This document shows positions 1 to 8,847 of a DNA stretch of 64,000 nt, in pieces. How positions within the stretch are numbered: the stretch's first letter is position 1; each line of letters starts with the position of its first letter. This stretch comes from Pseudidiomarina aestuarii (GTDB lineage Bacteria; Pseudomonadota; Gammaproteobacteria; Enterobacterales; Alteromonadaceae): assembly GCF_003987355.1 (NCBI RefSeq), contig NZ_PIPR01000001.1, positions 434,001-498,000 on the forward strand, written 5' to 3'. A program made the position numbers and the translations under genes. The notes beneath the pieces are model-generated. The model was not told where the DNA came from. It did not search any database and saw only the letters and a program-made list of their open reading frames with translations.

Positions 1-673
1 GCTCACCTTAGCCATGTTGGAACGCTTTGGCATTGAAATTCATCGCATCGCAAAACATGAATTTATAATTCCGGGTGGACAGCGATACCGCTCACCACAG
101 CAATATTGGGTTGAGGGAGATGCTAGCTCAGCTTCCTACTGGTTAGCGGCAGGGGTGCTCGGTGGAGGTCCGCTGCGGGTCCATGGCGTCGGCAGTGCAA
201 GTATTCAAGGTGATCTGGCCTTTGCCGAGCAACTACGAGCCATTGGTGGCAAGGTAACCGTCGCAGAAACCTATATTGATGTTGCCGGTGGCGATATTCA
301 TGGCTTCGATGCTGATTTGAATGCGATTCCGGATGCGGCTATGACCTTTGCGACAATGGCATTGTTTGCCGATGGACCAACAACAATTCGCAATATCGCT
401 AACTGGCGAATCAAAGAAACCGACCGCTTGGCGGCGATGGCGACTGAGCTGAGAAAAGTTGGTGCGACAGTCGAAGAGGGCAGTGACTACATTCAAATTA
501 CCCCGCCTGCCGTGATTTCTCATGGACACATTGACACTTACGATGATCATCGTATGGCCATGAGTTTTGCTTTGCTGGGCTTTAGCACCGCCGGCGTGAC
601 CATCCGTGATCCCAATTGCTGTCGTAAGACCTATCCCGATTTCTTCACGAAGTTTCAACAGTACTGTCATTAA
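1..673 (+). CDS. aroA: 3-phosphoshikimate 1-carboxyvinyltransferase (EPSP synthase), C-terminal part
   Basis: The reading frame is open from base 2, so the 5' part of the gene lies outside the window; about 223 C-terminal residues are present of a family near 430. EPSP synthase joins shikimate-3-phosphate and phosphoenolpyruvate in the cytoplasmic aromatic amino acid pathway. Visible family motifs are [13 protein letters not shown], the catalytic-site DDHRMAMSF and the closing [13 protein letters not shown]. The internal ATG at 14 is not a start, because the frame continues upstream with family-like sequence (LTLA before the ATG). The gene lies just upstream of cmk, as in many gammaproteobacteria. 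I see no terminator between it and cmk. Confidence 0.97.
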   Translation, partial: LTLAMLERFGIEIHRIAKHEFIIPGGQRYRSPQQYWVEGDASSASYWLAAGVLGGGPLRVHGVGSASIQGDLAFAEQLRAIGGKVTVAETYIDVAGGDIHGFDADLNAIPDAAMTFATMALFADGPTTIRNIANWRIKETDRLAAMATELRKVGATVEEGSDYIQITPPAVISHGHIDTYDDHRMAMSFALLGFSTAGVTIRDPNCCRKTYPDFFTKFQQYCH

Positions 674-732
674 CGGACGGTAGCCTTCACCTCCCAAACT
701 TCGATTAAACGTGCATTTTTTGTAAAAATCCG

Positions 733-738
733 TATAAT
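733..738 (+). promoter_or_regulatory. candidate -10 element upstream of cmk
   Basis: A perfect TATAAT hexamer lies about 30 bases before the cmk start. No convincing -35 hexamer sits 16-18 bases upstream (the sequence there reads roughly CGTGCA), so this is a weak prediction; cmk could also be read through from aroA. Confidence 0.3.
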
Positions 739-767
739 TGCGGCGCTTCAATTTTATAGAGGACAGC

Positions 768-1469
768 ATGGCGACAAACATACCGGTAATTACAATCGAT
801 GGCCCAGGCGGGGCCGGCAAAGGCACAGTAAGCCAAATATTGGCGGAAAAACTTGGCTGGCATTTACTCGACAGCGGTGCGATTTATCGGGTGTTAGCGT
901 TGGCTGCTATCCATCACCGGTTCGCTCCGGACGATGAAGAGAGTCTGGTGGCACTCGCCAGCAATCTTGATGTGAAGTTCGAAGTTGAGGCTGAGAAGGC
1001 GCTCACGCACATCATTCTTGAGGGCGAAGATGTCACCATGACGATTCGCACTCAGCAGGTCGCTGATATGGCTTCGAAGGTCGCTGCATTACCTCGCGTC
1101 CGTGAAGCGTTACTGCGTCGCCAACGCGCGTTCAAAGAGTTACCCGGTCTGGTTGCTGATGGTCGCGATATGGGGACTGTGGTATTTAAAGATGCTGCCG
1201 CGAAAGTTTATTTGACCGCCAGTGCTGAAGAACGAGCACGCCGCCGTCACCAGCAATTGCTGGAAAAGGGAATACCTGCTAAAATTGACCAATTAATCGC
1301 CGAAATCCAAGAGCGTGATGAACGCGATACGAACCGCTCGGTTGCCCCTTTGAAGGCCGCCGAGGGTTCTTTGTTTGTAGATTCAACGACTTTGACGATT
1401 GCAGAAGTCGTGGACCAAATTTTAGAGTTTGCTCATGGCAAGCTCTCACATTCTGAGAAAACAGCCTAA
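768..1469 (+). CDS. cmk: cytidylate kinase
   Basis: Phosphorylates CMP and dCMP to the diphosphates using ATP, in pyrimidine nucleotide recycling in the cytoplasm. The 233-residue product has a P-loop GPGGAGKGT at residues 12-20, the LDSGAIYR substrate segment, the [12 protein letters not shown] segment and the lid motif [10 protein letters not shown]; length is normal for the family. I chose the ATG at 768 because it follows a Shine-Dalgarno AGAGGA at 7-base spacing and gives the usual N-terminus; the longer in-frame start at 738 adds ten residues that do not look like the family. It is followed by rpsA, the classical cmk-rpsA-ihfB arrangement. Confidence 0.97.
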   Translation: MATNIPVITIDGPGGAGKGTVSQILAEKLGWHLLDSGAIYRVLALAAIHHRFAPDDEESLVALASNLDVKFEVEAEKALTHIILEGEDVTMTIRTQQVADMASKVAALPRVREALLRRQRAFKELPGLVADGRDMGTVVFKDAAAKVYLTASAEERARRRHQQLLEKGIPAKIDQLIAEIQERDERDTNRSVAPLKAAEGSLFVDSTTLTIAEVVDQILEFAHGKLSHSEKTA

Positions 1470-1489
1470 GACGCTGTTGGCTTAGCTGT

Positions 1490-1579
1490 CTGCCGTAAGG
1501 ATGCGAGCAGATTATTTTTCACAACCCCGCCTTTCAGGATTGCTTGGTGGACGTACTTAACTAAAAGTAGTTAACACAT
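1490..1579 (+). promoter_or_regulatory. rpsA leader without a Shine-Dalgarno sequence
   Basis: The 110 bases between cmk and rpsA contain no purine-rich ribosome site next to the ATG. Instead there is a small inverted repeat TTAACTA/TAGTTAA at 1557-1563 and 1568-1574, ending 5 bases before the start, and GGA triplets further up (near 1500, 1538 and 1550). In E. coli the rpsA leader also lacks a good Shine-Dalgarno and is folded into hairpins bound by S1 for autoregulation; the same role here is inferred. Confidence 0.4.
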
Positions 1580-3253
1580 ATGTCAGAAAATTTTGCACAA
1601 CTGTTTGAAGAGAGCCTGAAAACGGTCGAAACTCGCCCAGGTTCTATCGTAAAAGGTACTGTCGTAGCGATTAACCGCGATGTCGTGTTAGTTGACGCAG
1701 GCCTCAAGTCTGAAAGTGCTATCCCAGTTGAACAATTCCGCAATGCTGAAGGCCAAGTCGAAATCAAAGTCGGCGACGAAATTGATGTGGCGTTGGACGC
1801 AGTAGAAGACGGCTTCGGTGAGACTATCCTGTCTCGTGAAAAAGCGAAGCGTTATGAAGCGTGGTTGGTGCTTGAGAAAGCATACGAAGAGCAAGCAACT
1901 GTTACCGGTTTAATTAGCGGTAAAGTTAAAGGCGGCTTCACAGTTGATTTAGGTGGTGTACGCGCGTTCTTACCAGGTTCTTTGGTAGACGTACGTCCAG
2001 TTCGTGAAACGACCCACTTAGAAAATAAAGAACTCGAATTTAAAGTCATCAAGCTTGACCAGAAACGCAACAACGTTGTGGTTTCACGTCGTGCTGTGAT
2101 TGAGACTGAAAACAGCGCTGAGCGCGATGCACTGCTTGAGAACCTGCAAGAAGGTCAAGAAGTTCAAGGTATCGTTAAGAACTTGACTGATTACGGTGCG
2201 TTCGTTGACTTAGGCGGCGTTGACGGCCTGCTACACATCACTGATATGGCTTGGAAGCGCGTGAAGCACCCAAGCGAAGTCGTGAATGTTGGTGACGAGA
2301 TCACTGTCAAAGTATTGAAGTTCGACCGCGATCGTACCCGTGTATCTCTGGGTCTGAAGCAGTTGGGCGCTGATCCGTGGGCTGACATTGCTGCGCGTTA
2401 CCCAGAAGGGCATCGCCTGCAAGGTCGTGTCACTAACTTAACTGACTACGGTTGCTTCGTTGAAATCGAAGAAGGCGTGGAAGGTTTGGTACACGTATCT
2501 GAAATGGATTGGACCAACAAGAACGTACACCCATCTAAAGTTGTGAACTTAGATGACGTTGTTGAAGTGATGGTATTGGAAATTGACGAAGAGCGTCGCC
2601 GTATATCATTGGGTCTGAAACAATGTAAAGCTAACCCGTGGGAAGAGTTCGCGAAACACTTCAACAAGGGCGACAAAGTATCAGGCAAAATCAAGTCAAT
2701 CACTGACTTCGGTATCTTCATCGGCTTGGACGGTGGTATCGATGGTTTGGTTCACTTGTCAGACATCAGCTGGAATGCGACTGGCGAAGAAGCTGTTCGT
2801 GAATTCAAGAAAGGCGAAGAAGTCACTGCTGTGGTACTCCAAGTCGACGCAGAACGCGAGCGTATCTCGTTGGGCGTTAAGCAGTTGGAAGAAGATCCGT
2901 TCAACAATTATCTGGCAGTCAACAAAAAAGGTGCTATCGTTACTGGTAAGGTCATCGAAGTTGATGCCAAAGGCGCTAAAGTTGAGCTTGCAGATAGTGT
3001 TGAAGGCTACGTTCGCGTTGCTGACATTTCACGTGACCGTATCGAAGATGCGAGCACTGTATTGAAAGTTGGTGATGAAGTTGAAGCTCGTTTCATGGGC
3101 GTTGATCGTAAAAACCGTACGCTGAGCCTCTCTATTCGTGCAAAAGACGAAGTAGAAGAGAAAGAAGCGATGGAAACTGTCAACAAGCAGGAAGAAGACA
3201 ACTTCAGTAACGCAATGGCTGAAGCTTTCAAAGCTGCGAAAACTGACGATTAA
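1580..3253 (+). CDS. rpsA: 30S ribosomal protein S1
   Basis: S1 binds mRNA on the small ribosomal subunit and aids initiation, especially on structured or leader-poor messages. The 557-residue product has the normal gammaproteobacterial length and six consecutive S1 (OB-fold) repeats, at roughly residues 20-87, 105-171, 190-260, 277-347, 364-434 and 450-520. The middle repeats share the pattern [20 protein letters not shown]. The first two repeats are more divergent, as usual for the ribosome-docking end. The acidic, lysine-rich C-terminal tail is typical. Its start lacks a Shine-Dalgarno, as expected for an S1 gene that controls itself. It is followed by ihfB. Confidence 0.98.
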   Translation: MSENFAQLFEESLKTVETRPGSIVKGTVVAINRDVVLVDAGLKSESAIPVEQFRNAEGQVEIKVGDEIDVALDAVEDGFGETILSREKAKRYEAWLVLEKAYEEQATVTGLISGKVKGGFTVDLGGVRAFLPGSLVDVRPVRETTHLENKELEFKVIKLDQKRNNVVVSRRAVIETENSAERDALLENLQEGQEVQGIVKNLTDYGAFVDLGGVDGLLHITDMAWKRVKHPSEVVNVGDEITVKVLKFDRDRTRVSLGLKQLGADPWADIAARYPEGHRLQGRVTNLTDYGCFVEIEEGVEGLVHVSEMDWTNKNVHPSKVVNLDDVVEVMVLEIDEERRRISLGLKQCKANPWEEFAKHFNKGDKVSGKIKSITDFGIFIGLDGGIDGLVHLSDISWNATGEEAVREFKKGEEVTAVVLQVDAERERISLGVKQLEEDPFNNYLAVNKKGAIVTGKVIEVDAKGAKVELADSVEGYVRVADISRDRIEDASTVLKVGDEVEARFMGVDRKNRTLSLSIRAKDEVEEKEAMETVNKQEEDNFSNAMAEAFKAAKTDD

Positions 3254-3305
3254 TAACCATTTGTGATGCGCTGTATAGGCATTGACGCTAATAGAGGAGT
3301 TTGTG

Positions 3306-3590
3306 ATGACAAAATCGGAACTGATTCAACAGTTATCGTCGCTGTATCCAGACCTATCGCCGCGTCAAGTTGAAGATGCTGTGAAGGAGTTGATTGAGCA
3401 AATGGCGCAACAGCTATCAAGCGGAGGTCGAATCGAGATCCGCGGCTTCGGCAGCTTTTCATTGCATTACCGCGCACCACGAGTGGGTCGAAATCCAAAA
3501 ACCGGAGCGAAAGTGGAACTAGATGGAAAGTATGTTCCACACTTCAAACCAGGCAAAGAGCTGCGTGAACGCGTAGATAATCTCGGCTAA
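3306..3590 (+). CDS. ihfB: integration host factor subunit beta
   Basis: Beta subunit of the DNA-bending heterodimer IHF, which shapes the nucleoid and promoters. The product is 94 residues, the normal length, with the HU/IHF fold, the glycine-rich [15 protein letters not shown] arm start and the conserved [11 protein letters not shown] segment carrying the intercalating proline. I use the ATG at 3306, which follows AGAGGAGT at good spacing and gives MTKSEL as in the family; an upstream in-frame start at 3282 adds eight unlikely residues. The gene closes the cmk-rpsA-ihfB run and is followed by a strong terminator. The partner ihfA is not in the window. Confidence 0.97.
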   Translation: MTKSELIQQLSSLYPDLSPRQVEDAVKELIEQMAQQLSSGGRIEIRGFGSFSLHYRAPRVGRNPKTGAKVELDGKYVPHFKPGKELRERVDNLG

Positions 3591-3619
3591 GGTTATTGGA
3601 ATTCGTCGTCGAGTTCATA

Positions 3620-3655
3620 AAAACGGCATGCTATAGTACAGCATGCCGTTTTTTT
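3620..3655 (+). terminator. rho-independent terminator after ihfB
   Basis: A perfect 10-base inverted repeat, AACGGCATGC at 3622-3631 and GCATGCCGTT at 3641-3650, encloses a 9-base loop and is followed by a T run. It ends the cmk/rpsA/ihfB transcript before lapA. Confidence 0.9.
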
Positions 3656-3689
3656 ATGACGATTTAGCCTCGTTAGAATAGGGAATATC

Positions 3690-3974
3690 ATGTTGCGTTT
3701 CGTCTTTGTCATTCTCCCCGTCGTGGTCCTCTTTTTGTTGGCCATTGCTTTCGGTGCGCTCAATAAGAATGTGGTTGCCGTTGATTTCATCATCGTCCAA
3801 ACAGAACTTCCACTCGCCGTCCTGACCGCACTATTCTTAGTGCTCGGCTTCCTCATTGGTGCAGCTGGATTAGTATCGCGGAACTGGTGGTTACGTCGTG
3901 AAAATCGCAAACTGAAAAAGCAACTAACCAAAGCCCAACCCAACACAACTTCAGCGGCGGCAGAGCGACCATAA
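3690..3974 (+). CDS. lapA: lipopolysaccharide assembly protein A (DUF1049)
   Basis: A 94-residue inner-membrane protein with two hydrophobic helices (about residues 3-22 and 39-63), followed by a basic cytoplasmic tail beginning WWLRRENRKLKKQL. This architecture, and the location three bases upstream of lapB, identify LapA. In E. coli LapA works with LapB in lipopolysaccharide assembly. Start at the ATG 3690, preceded by AGGGA. Coupled translation with lapB is likely from the spacing. Confidence 0.93.
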   Translation: MLRFVFVILPVVVLFLLAIAFGALNKNVVAVDFIIVQTELPLAVLTALFLVLGFLIGAAGLVSRNWWLRRENRKLKKQLTKAQPNTTSAAAERP

Positions 3975-3977
3975 ACG

Positions 3978-5135
3978 ATGCTTGAACTTCTGTTCTTATT
4001 GCTTCCAGTTGCAGCCGCCTATGGCTGGTTTATGGGTCGCAATAGTGTCCGTAATGAAGATCGGAAAGAACAAGAACAATTCTCGAAACAATATGTAACG
4101 GGTTTGAACCTATTACTATCGGATCAGCCTGACAAAGCGGTCGATTTGTTTATTGAGCTGCTTGATGTCGATTCCGACACGCTTGAGACTCACTGGGCGT
4201 TAGGTAAACTGTTTCGCCGCCGAGGTGAATTTGACCGCGCGATTAAAATCCATCAGAACCTAACATCGCGACCTGCTATCAGCGAGAGTGAACGACGCAC
4301 CGCTATGTTCGAGCTTGGTCTCGATTACTTAGCGGCTGGTCTTTATGACCGCGCAGAAGACATGTTGTTAGCATTGCAATCTGATCCACAATTTAAAGCT
4401 GCCTGCTTACGCCACCTATTAGAGCTTTATGAGTCTACACATGAGTGGGATAAAGCGATTAAGATTGCGCTTAAGTTAACCAAAATTGACAATAATGCCG
4501 AAAAAATCGTGGCGCAATTGTATTGTGAATTGGCAGACAAGCAAGACGATAGCGAACTGACTGAGAAGTTTTATAACAAAGCACGTAAACATGACGGTAG
4601 CTGTGTTCGCGCGGCGTTAGCCTTGGGGCGGTTATGGTATAACCAAGGTCACTTTCGTAAAGCACAATCGATCTTGTGCGGTATTTTGCATGAGGACAGT
4701 GACTTCATTGCTGAAGCACTGCCACTGATTAAAGCTTGCTACGAAGCATTGGATGATGAAGCCGGTCTAATCCACTTCCTCCATGAATGTGTGCGTGAGG
4801 GGCAGTCGACTACCGCCAGTATTCTGTTGTCCGAATTAATTGCGCGAGAAAATGGTATCGAAGCCGCTGAGCAATTCGTGCAGAGTAGCTTGATTAGAAA
4901 TCCAACCATGAAAGGCTTTCATCAGTTGATGGACTTTCATATCCGCGCCGCGGACGTTGGTAAAGCACGTGATAGTTTGAAAGTCCTGCAGCGATTGGTT
5001 CAACAACAAATGTCGCAACGGCCGCGTTATCGTTGCCGACACTGTGGATTTTCAGGGAGTACTTTGTATTGGCATTGTCCATCCTGTCGAAGCTGGGGAC
5101 AGTTAAAGCCAATTATTGGATTAGATGGAGATTAA
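3978..5135 (+). CDS. lapB: lipopolysaccharide assembly protein B
   Basis: LapB is a membrane-anchored cytoplasmic adaptor that, in E. coli, promotes FtsH degradation of LpxC and so limits lipid A synthesis. The 385-residue product has one N-terminal helix (residues 1-18), a long run of TPR helices (about 40-330) and a C-terminal rubredoxin-like zinc knuckle with two CxxC pairs, CRHC and CPSC, near residues 353-372. Length matches E. coli LapB (389). It sits between lapA and pyrF with no gap, so the three are probably one operon. The counter-regulator YejM/LapC is encoded at 55692-57224 in the same window. Confidence 0.96.
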   Translation: MLELLFLLLPVAAAYGWFMGRNSVRNEDRKEQEQFSKQYVTGLNLLLSDQPDKAVDLFIELLDVDSDTLETHWALGKLFRRRGEFDRAIKIHQNLTSRPAISESERRTAMFELGLDYLAAGLYDRAEDMLLALQSDPQFKAACLRHLLELYESTHEWDKAIKIALKLTKIDNNAEKIVAQLYCELADKQDDSELTEKFYNKARKHDGSCVRAALALGRLWYNQGHFRKAQSILCGILHEDSDFIAEALPLIKACYEALDDEAGLIHFLHECVREGQSTTASILLSELIARENGIEAAEQFVQSSLIRNPTMKGFHQLMDFHIRAADVGKARDSLKVLQRLVQQQMSQRPRYRCRHCGFSGSTLYWHCPSCRSWGQLKPIIGLDGD

Positions 5136-5843
5136 ATGACGACTCGTTCGCAACTTTTTGTGGCTTTAGATTATGCTGATGCGCAATCTGCACGGCAGTT
5201 GGTGAATCAATTAGATCCGAAATTGTGTGGTTTAAAAGTCGGTAAGGAGCTGTTTACCGCGGCTGGACCGGATTTTGTGCGCGAACTAGTGCAATCAGGC
5301 TTCAAGGTTTTTCTCGATCTAAAATTCCATGATATACCCAATACGGTCGCTAAAGCAGTAGCAGCCGCCGCCGACCTCGGTGTGTGGATGGTGAATGTCC
5401 ATGCGATGGGAGGTCGACGTATGCTAGTTGCGGCTCGAGACGCGTTAGCAGACCGCGAACACCGCCCATTATTGATTGCTGTTACCGTGCTGACCAGTAT
5501 GACCGCTGATGATTTACGCGAGCTCGGTATTGAAAGGACTCCAGAACAACATGTGCAGGCACTCGCACAACTTGCAGCTGACGCTGGTTTAGATGGTGTA
5601 GTCTGTTCTGCACATGAAGCCGAATCGCTGCAACAAGCACAAGGCCATGAATTTATCCTGGTAACTCCAGGCATTCGTCCACATGGAAGTGAACAAGGTG
5701 ATCAACGCCGTATCATGACGCCAGAGCAGGCCGCAGCGCTGGGCATACAGGTATTGGTGATTGGACGTCCGATAACGCAAGCAAAAGATCCGCTAGCAGC
5801 GCTACAAGCAATCCAAGAAAGTCTTACAGCAAGTTCCGCGTAA
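5136..5843 (+). CDS. pyrF: orotidine 5'-phosphate decarboxylase
   Basis: Catalyses the last step of UMP synthesis, decarboxylation of orotidine monophosphate. The 235-residue protein shows the N-terminal FVALDYAD, the catalytic [13 protein letters not shown], where the D-x-K-x-x-D triad is visible, and the C-terminal phosphate-binding LVTPGIRP and IGRPIT segments. The ATG abuts the lapB stop codon, with GGAG five bases upstream inside lapB, so translation is probably coupled. The lapA-lapB-pyrF order is conserved in gammaproteobacteria. Confidence 0.97.
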   Translation: MTTRSQLFVALDYADAQSARQLVNQLDPKLCGLKVGKELFTAAGPDFVRELVQSGFKVFLDLKFHDIPNTVAKAVAAAADLGVWMVNVHAMGGRRMLVAARDALADREHRPLLIAVTVLTSMTADDLRELGIERTPEQHVQALAQLAADAGLDGVVCSAHEAESLQQAQGHEFILVTPGIRPHGSEQGDQRRIMTPEQAAALGIQVLVIGRPITQAKDPLAALQAIQESLTASSA

Positions 5844-5918
5844 GCAATTCGTATCCATGATTCTCCTTGATTACACTAAATGGACTGCATTAAGCAGGTC
5901 TTTAACAAGGAGCATTAC

Positions 5919-6254
5919 ATGGAACGTCATAATCCCCGGCGGTCGTTTTTGGTCGCTCTCGCGGTTGTCATCGGTGGTGCCTCGGCAACGCTTTACGCAG
6001 AACCGTCTTATGCATCAATGAATCCAATGGTACAGAAAGCTGCTGCAGTCGCCGCCAATGAGCAAGTGAATCTCAACACTGCAACTGCAGAACAGTTAGC
6101 GATGAATCTCACCGGTGTGGGTTTAAAGCGCGCTCAAGCAATTATAGAGTTGCGTGAGAAGATCGGTGGTTTCAGTGATATCAATCAGCTTCTGCAGGTC
6201 AAAGGAATTGGCCCACGGATGCTGGAGATCAACAAAGATCGTTTGGTTATTTAG
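5919..6254 (+). CDS. ComEA-like exported helix-hairpin-helix protein
   Basis: A 111-residue protein with an N-terminal signal peptide (basic RHNPRR then a hydrophobic stretch, cleavage probably after YAEPSYA) and a C-terminal ComEA-type double helix-hairpin-helix. The domain begins VNLNTATAEQL and contains the two hairpins LTGVGLKRAQAI and VKGIGPRMLE. Family members bind double-stranded DNA in the periplasm during natural uptake; no other competence gene is visible here, so its role in this organism is inferred. The start at 5919 follows AAGGAG at 6-7 base spacing; the in-frame ATG at 5880 has no ribosome site. ComEA-like genes next to pyrF are common in Alteromonadales and Vibrio relatives. 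Confidence 0.88.
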   Translation: MERHNPRRSFLVALAVVIGGASATLYAEPSYASMNPMVQKAAAVAANEQVNLNTATAEQLAMNLTGVGLKRAQAIIELREKIGGFSDINQLLQVKGIGPRMLEINKDRLVI

Positions 6255-6263
6255 CGACATGAG

Positions 6264-6297
6264 TAAAACGGCGCATCAGTTCTCTGGTGCGCCTTTC
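6264..6297. terminator. bidirectional hairpin between comEA-like gene and rhombosortase
   Basis: A 10-base stem at 6270-6279 and 6284-6293 (one G-T pair) with a 4-base loop lies between convergent genes, with AAAA on one side and TTT on the other. The rhombosortase stop codon lies inside the hairpin. T-runs are short, so efficiency is uncertain. Confidence 0.6.
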
Positions 6298-6884
6298 ATT
6301 GCTAACTGCCGTAATGCTCTGCGATGCAAGTAAAAAGCCGGTAGAGCAGCAATGAGGCCTGCTGTGTGAACAATAGCCAGCTCTTTAGCAGGTGTTATTT
6401 CTAAAAATGTCCATCCTAGCCATTCACTCGCCACTTTCAGAAGCAGCAGAACCAAAGGAATGATGATTAAATAATCGCGCATGGACCACTCGGCGCGGCG
6501 CCATTCAATCAGTAACCCAAAGAGTAACCAACCATGAATAAGCACCGACCAGCCACCAAATGATTCCGGTTGACCGAAACCGTAGATGAATAGACTACTC
6601 AGAGTAGTGATAATGAGCACACCATTGATGTAAGTGCGAACGGTAAAGTGTTGTGCGAACAACAGAGTGACGAAGACTAATGCAACGGCATTCCAACCCA
6701 CATGTTGCCAGCTGAGATGCAGTGCATGAGTGGTTATGAGGCGCCAGATTTCTGAAAAAGCTAATTCGCGTTCAAACCAATAGGGTTCAATGAATGAGGG
6801 CTGTTCAACAGCCATGCCGTATAGCCAGAGGCTTATGATGGCAAGTAAAAGACTCGTGATAATGACCTGATTTCTATCCGACAT
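6276..6884 (-). CDS. rrtA: rhombosortase (rhomboid-family intramembrane serine protease)
   Basis: A 202-residue polytopic membrane protein with about six hydrophobic helices and rhomboid hallmarks: HALHLSWQHVGWNAVAL (His/Asn-containing second helix), a catalytic serine in GGWSVLIHG, and a histidine in the last helix (VHTAGLIAALPAF). The short length and the GWSxxxHG variant fit rhombosortase, the protease that processes proteins with a GlyGly-CTERM tail, rather than GlpG. I do not see a GlyGly-CTERM protein in the window, so its substrates must lie elsewhere. The gene is single, convergent with the ComEA-like gene and divergent from ggt. Confidence 0.82.
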   Translation of the reverse strand: MSDRNQVIITSLLLAIISLWLYGMAVEQPSFIEPYWFERELAFSEIWRLITTHALHLSWQHVGWNAVALVFVTLLFAQHFTVRTYINGVLIITTLSSLFIYGFGQPESFGGWSVLIHGWLLFGLLIEWRRAEWSMRDYLIIIPLVLLLLKVASEWLGWTFLEITPAKELAIVHTAGLIAALPAFYLHRRALRQLAMKGAPEN

Positions 6885-6951
6885 TAGTCGTGAAACTCCA
6901 TACCGGCATTGCGCTCCTGAATCATGCTGCCTATCATACCGAATCGAACGT

Positions 6952-6971
6952 TTATTTCGAATCAGAAATAA
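6952..6971. promoter_or_regulatory. inverted repeat between rrtA and ggt
   Basis: TTATTTC and GAAATAA are exact inverted halves separated by six bases, about 45 bases upstream of the ggt start and 70 from rrtA. It could be an operator for the divergent pair, but an AT-rich repeat of this size can arise by chance. Confidence 0.2.
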
Positions 6972-7013
6972 TCATAGTCATAGATTTTTGGATCCCGGAA
7001 CGAGGAGTAGTGA

Positions 7014-8804
7014 GTGTCGTATACATTCTGGTCTAAGGTCGGTTGGATATGTGCAGCAGGCATTTTAAGTTGCGCGTTAGTCGCTTGTCAGCCCAAGCCA
7101 TCAACTAACGATTCTGTTGTTGATCAATCTGTAGCAGCAGACCCAGAAGCGGCAACCGGTCGTGCCGTCAAAACGGGGCAAACCGCACAAAACTATATGG
7201 CCGCCGCAGCAACGCCCTTAGCAGCAGAGGCGGGTGCTCGAGTACTTGCGGAAGGCGGCACGGCGATAGATGCAGCTATAGCGGTACAGGCTATGTTGAC
7301 ATTGACGGAACCGCAATCGAGCGGCATTGGTGGCGGCGCGTTTATTCTCTATTGGAGTGCCGAAGAGCGGAAATTGTATACCGTTGACGCACGAGAACGA
7401 GCTCCGCTAAACGCCGGTCCCGAATTGTTTTTTGACGCCCAAGGAAAGCCGCCTCAAAGTTATTGGGATGCGGTAATTGGTGGGCGGTCGGTTGGCACTC
7501 CTGGTGTTCTGAGAGGACTCGAGCTAGCGCATCAAAAGTGGGGCGGTTTGGCGTGGTCCGAACTCTTTATCGACGCCATTCAAACTGCTCGAGAAGGCTT
7601 CCCAGTATCACCGCGGTTAGCGAAATTATTAGCGATTGAGATGAATCCTGGAATTAAGGAACTCCGTCCAGCTGCGGACTATTTTTATCCGAATGGTGAG
7701 CCACTGGCAGTAGGAACTGTTCTGAAGAATCCCGAGCTAGCCGAGAGTTTTCAGCTCATCGCTGAGCAAGGCGCGGATGCGTTCTACACTGGACCTATTG
7801 CTGCCCAAATTGTGCAAGCCGTTCAAAATAGTACGCAGTCACCTGGGCTCATGACACTGGATGACCTCGCGCAATACGAAGCGAAGCTCCGTGAGCCTGT
7901 TTGTTCGCTGTATCGTGTTCATACCATCTGTGGCATGGGACCACCGAGCTCGGGCGCAACGACAGTCCTACAAATTTTAGGGATTCTAGAGAACTTCCCG
8001 GTCAGTGAGTGGAGTCCAACGGGTGAAACGTTTGTGCATCATTTTGCGCAGGCGTCGCGGCTCGCATTTGCTGATCGGAATCGGTACTTAGCAGACAGTG
8101 ACTTTGTTGATGTGCCAGTATCAGCGATGCTGGATAAAGCCTACCTGCAAGAACGCTCTGCGTTGATTAGCAACGAGGATATGGGACGGGCACAGCCAGG
8201 TGTATTTGCTCAATACAGCTATGCGGATGACCAGTCACCTGAGTTCCCGAATACCAGCCATATCTCAATTGTAGACGCCCAAGGCAATGCAGTATCCATG
8301 ACCACGAGCATTGAAATGGGCTTTGGATCGGCAGTTATGGCGGGTGGCTTTTTGCTGAATAACCAGTTAACCGATTTTTCTATCATTCCGATGGCCGATG
8401 GTAAACTTGTTGCCAATCGTGTTCAGGGTGGCAAACGTCCGCGCAGTTCCATGTCGCCCACCATGATTTTCGATCAAGAGGGTGATGATTTGGTGCATGT
8501 GGTTGGTTCTCCCGGCGGTTCGCGCATCATCAATTATGTTGCTCAAACGGTTGTCGGTTTGACGGATTTTGAGATGGACATGCAAAGTGCCATCGACCAA
8601 GCACATATCACCAACTTGAACGGTTCGACTCAGCTCGAGGCTGGAACGGTGATGGCAGAGTTAGAACAAGCATTACAAGCCCGAGGGCACAAGGTTCAAG
8701 TGCAAGATTTGAACAGTGGCTTGCATGGCATTACGGTGTTGCCTGATGGAACCCTATTCGGTGGCGCTGATCCTAGGCGTGAGGGGATAGCCGCTGGCCA
8801 ATAA
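7014..8804 (+). CDS. ggt: gamma-glutamyltranspeptidase, predicted lipoprotein
   Basis: Cleaves and transfers the gamma-glutamyl group of glutathione and related peptides outside the cytoplasm. The 596-residue precursor should self-cleave before Thr414 (motif NTSHISIVD), leaving a small subunit of about 183 residues, normal for the family; the substrate-binding segments SSGIGGGAF, PPSSGATT and the oxyanion PGGSRI are present. The N-terminus has a hydrophobic stretch ending in the lipobox LVAC (residues 22-25), so the enzyme is probably lipid-anchored rather than freely periplasmic. Start is GTG 7014, preceded by GAGGAG. The gene is monocistronic, ended by the terminator at 8803. Confidence 0.95.
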   Translation: MSYTFWSKVGWICAAGILSCALVACQPKPSTNDSVVDQSVAADPEAATGRAVKTGQTAQNYMAAAATPLAAEAGARVLAEGGTAIDAAIAVQAMLTLTEPQSSGIGGGAFILYWSAEERKLYTVDARERAPLNAGPELFFDAQGKPPQSYWDAVIGGRSVGTPGVLRGLELAHQKWGGLAWSELFIDAIQTAREGFPVSPRLAKLLAIEMNPGIKELRPAADYFYPNGEPLAVGTVLKNPELAESFQLIAEQGADAFYTGPIAAQIVQAVQNSTQSPGLMTLDDLAQYEAKLREPVCSLYRVHTICGMGPPSSGATTVLQILGILENFPVSEWSPTGETFVHHFAQASRLAFADRNRYLADSDFVDVPVSAMLDKAYLQERSALISNEDMGRAQPGVFAQYSYADDQSPEFPNTSHISIVDAQGNAVSMTTSIEMGFGSAVMAGGFLLNNQLTDFSIIPMADGKLVANRVQGGKRPRSSMSPTMIFDQEGDDLVHVVGSPGGSRIINYVAQTVVGLTDFEMDMQSAIDQAHITNLNGSTQLEAGTVMAELEQALQARGHKVQVQDLNSGLHGITVLPDGTLFGGADPRREGIAAGQ

Positions 8805-8832
8805 AAAAGCGGGCCTCGACGGGCCCGTTTTT
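8803..8832. terminator. bidirectional terminator between ggt and msrAB
   Basis: Stem CGGGCC/GGCCCG (8810-8815 with 8822-8827), extended by an A run upstream and a T run downstream, so it can work for both converging genes. Confidence 0.85.
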
Positions 8833-8847
8833 ATTGAAGCGTGTAAA

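Noticed and set aside
233-826. Long open frame on the minus strand across aroA and the cmk start
   Set aside because: It lies antisense to two clear family proteins and its translation has no recognisable domain; a shadow frame.
5207-5674. 155-codon minus-strand frame inside pyrF
   Set aside because: Antisense to a complete, well-conserved pyrF; Ser/Ala/Thr-rich translation typical of shadow frames.
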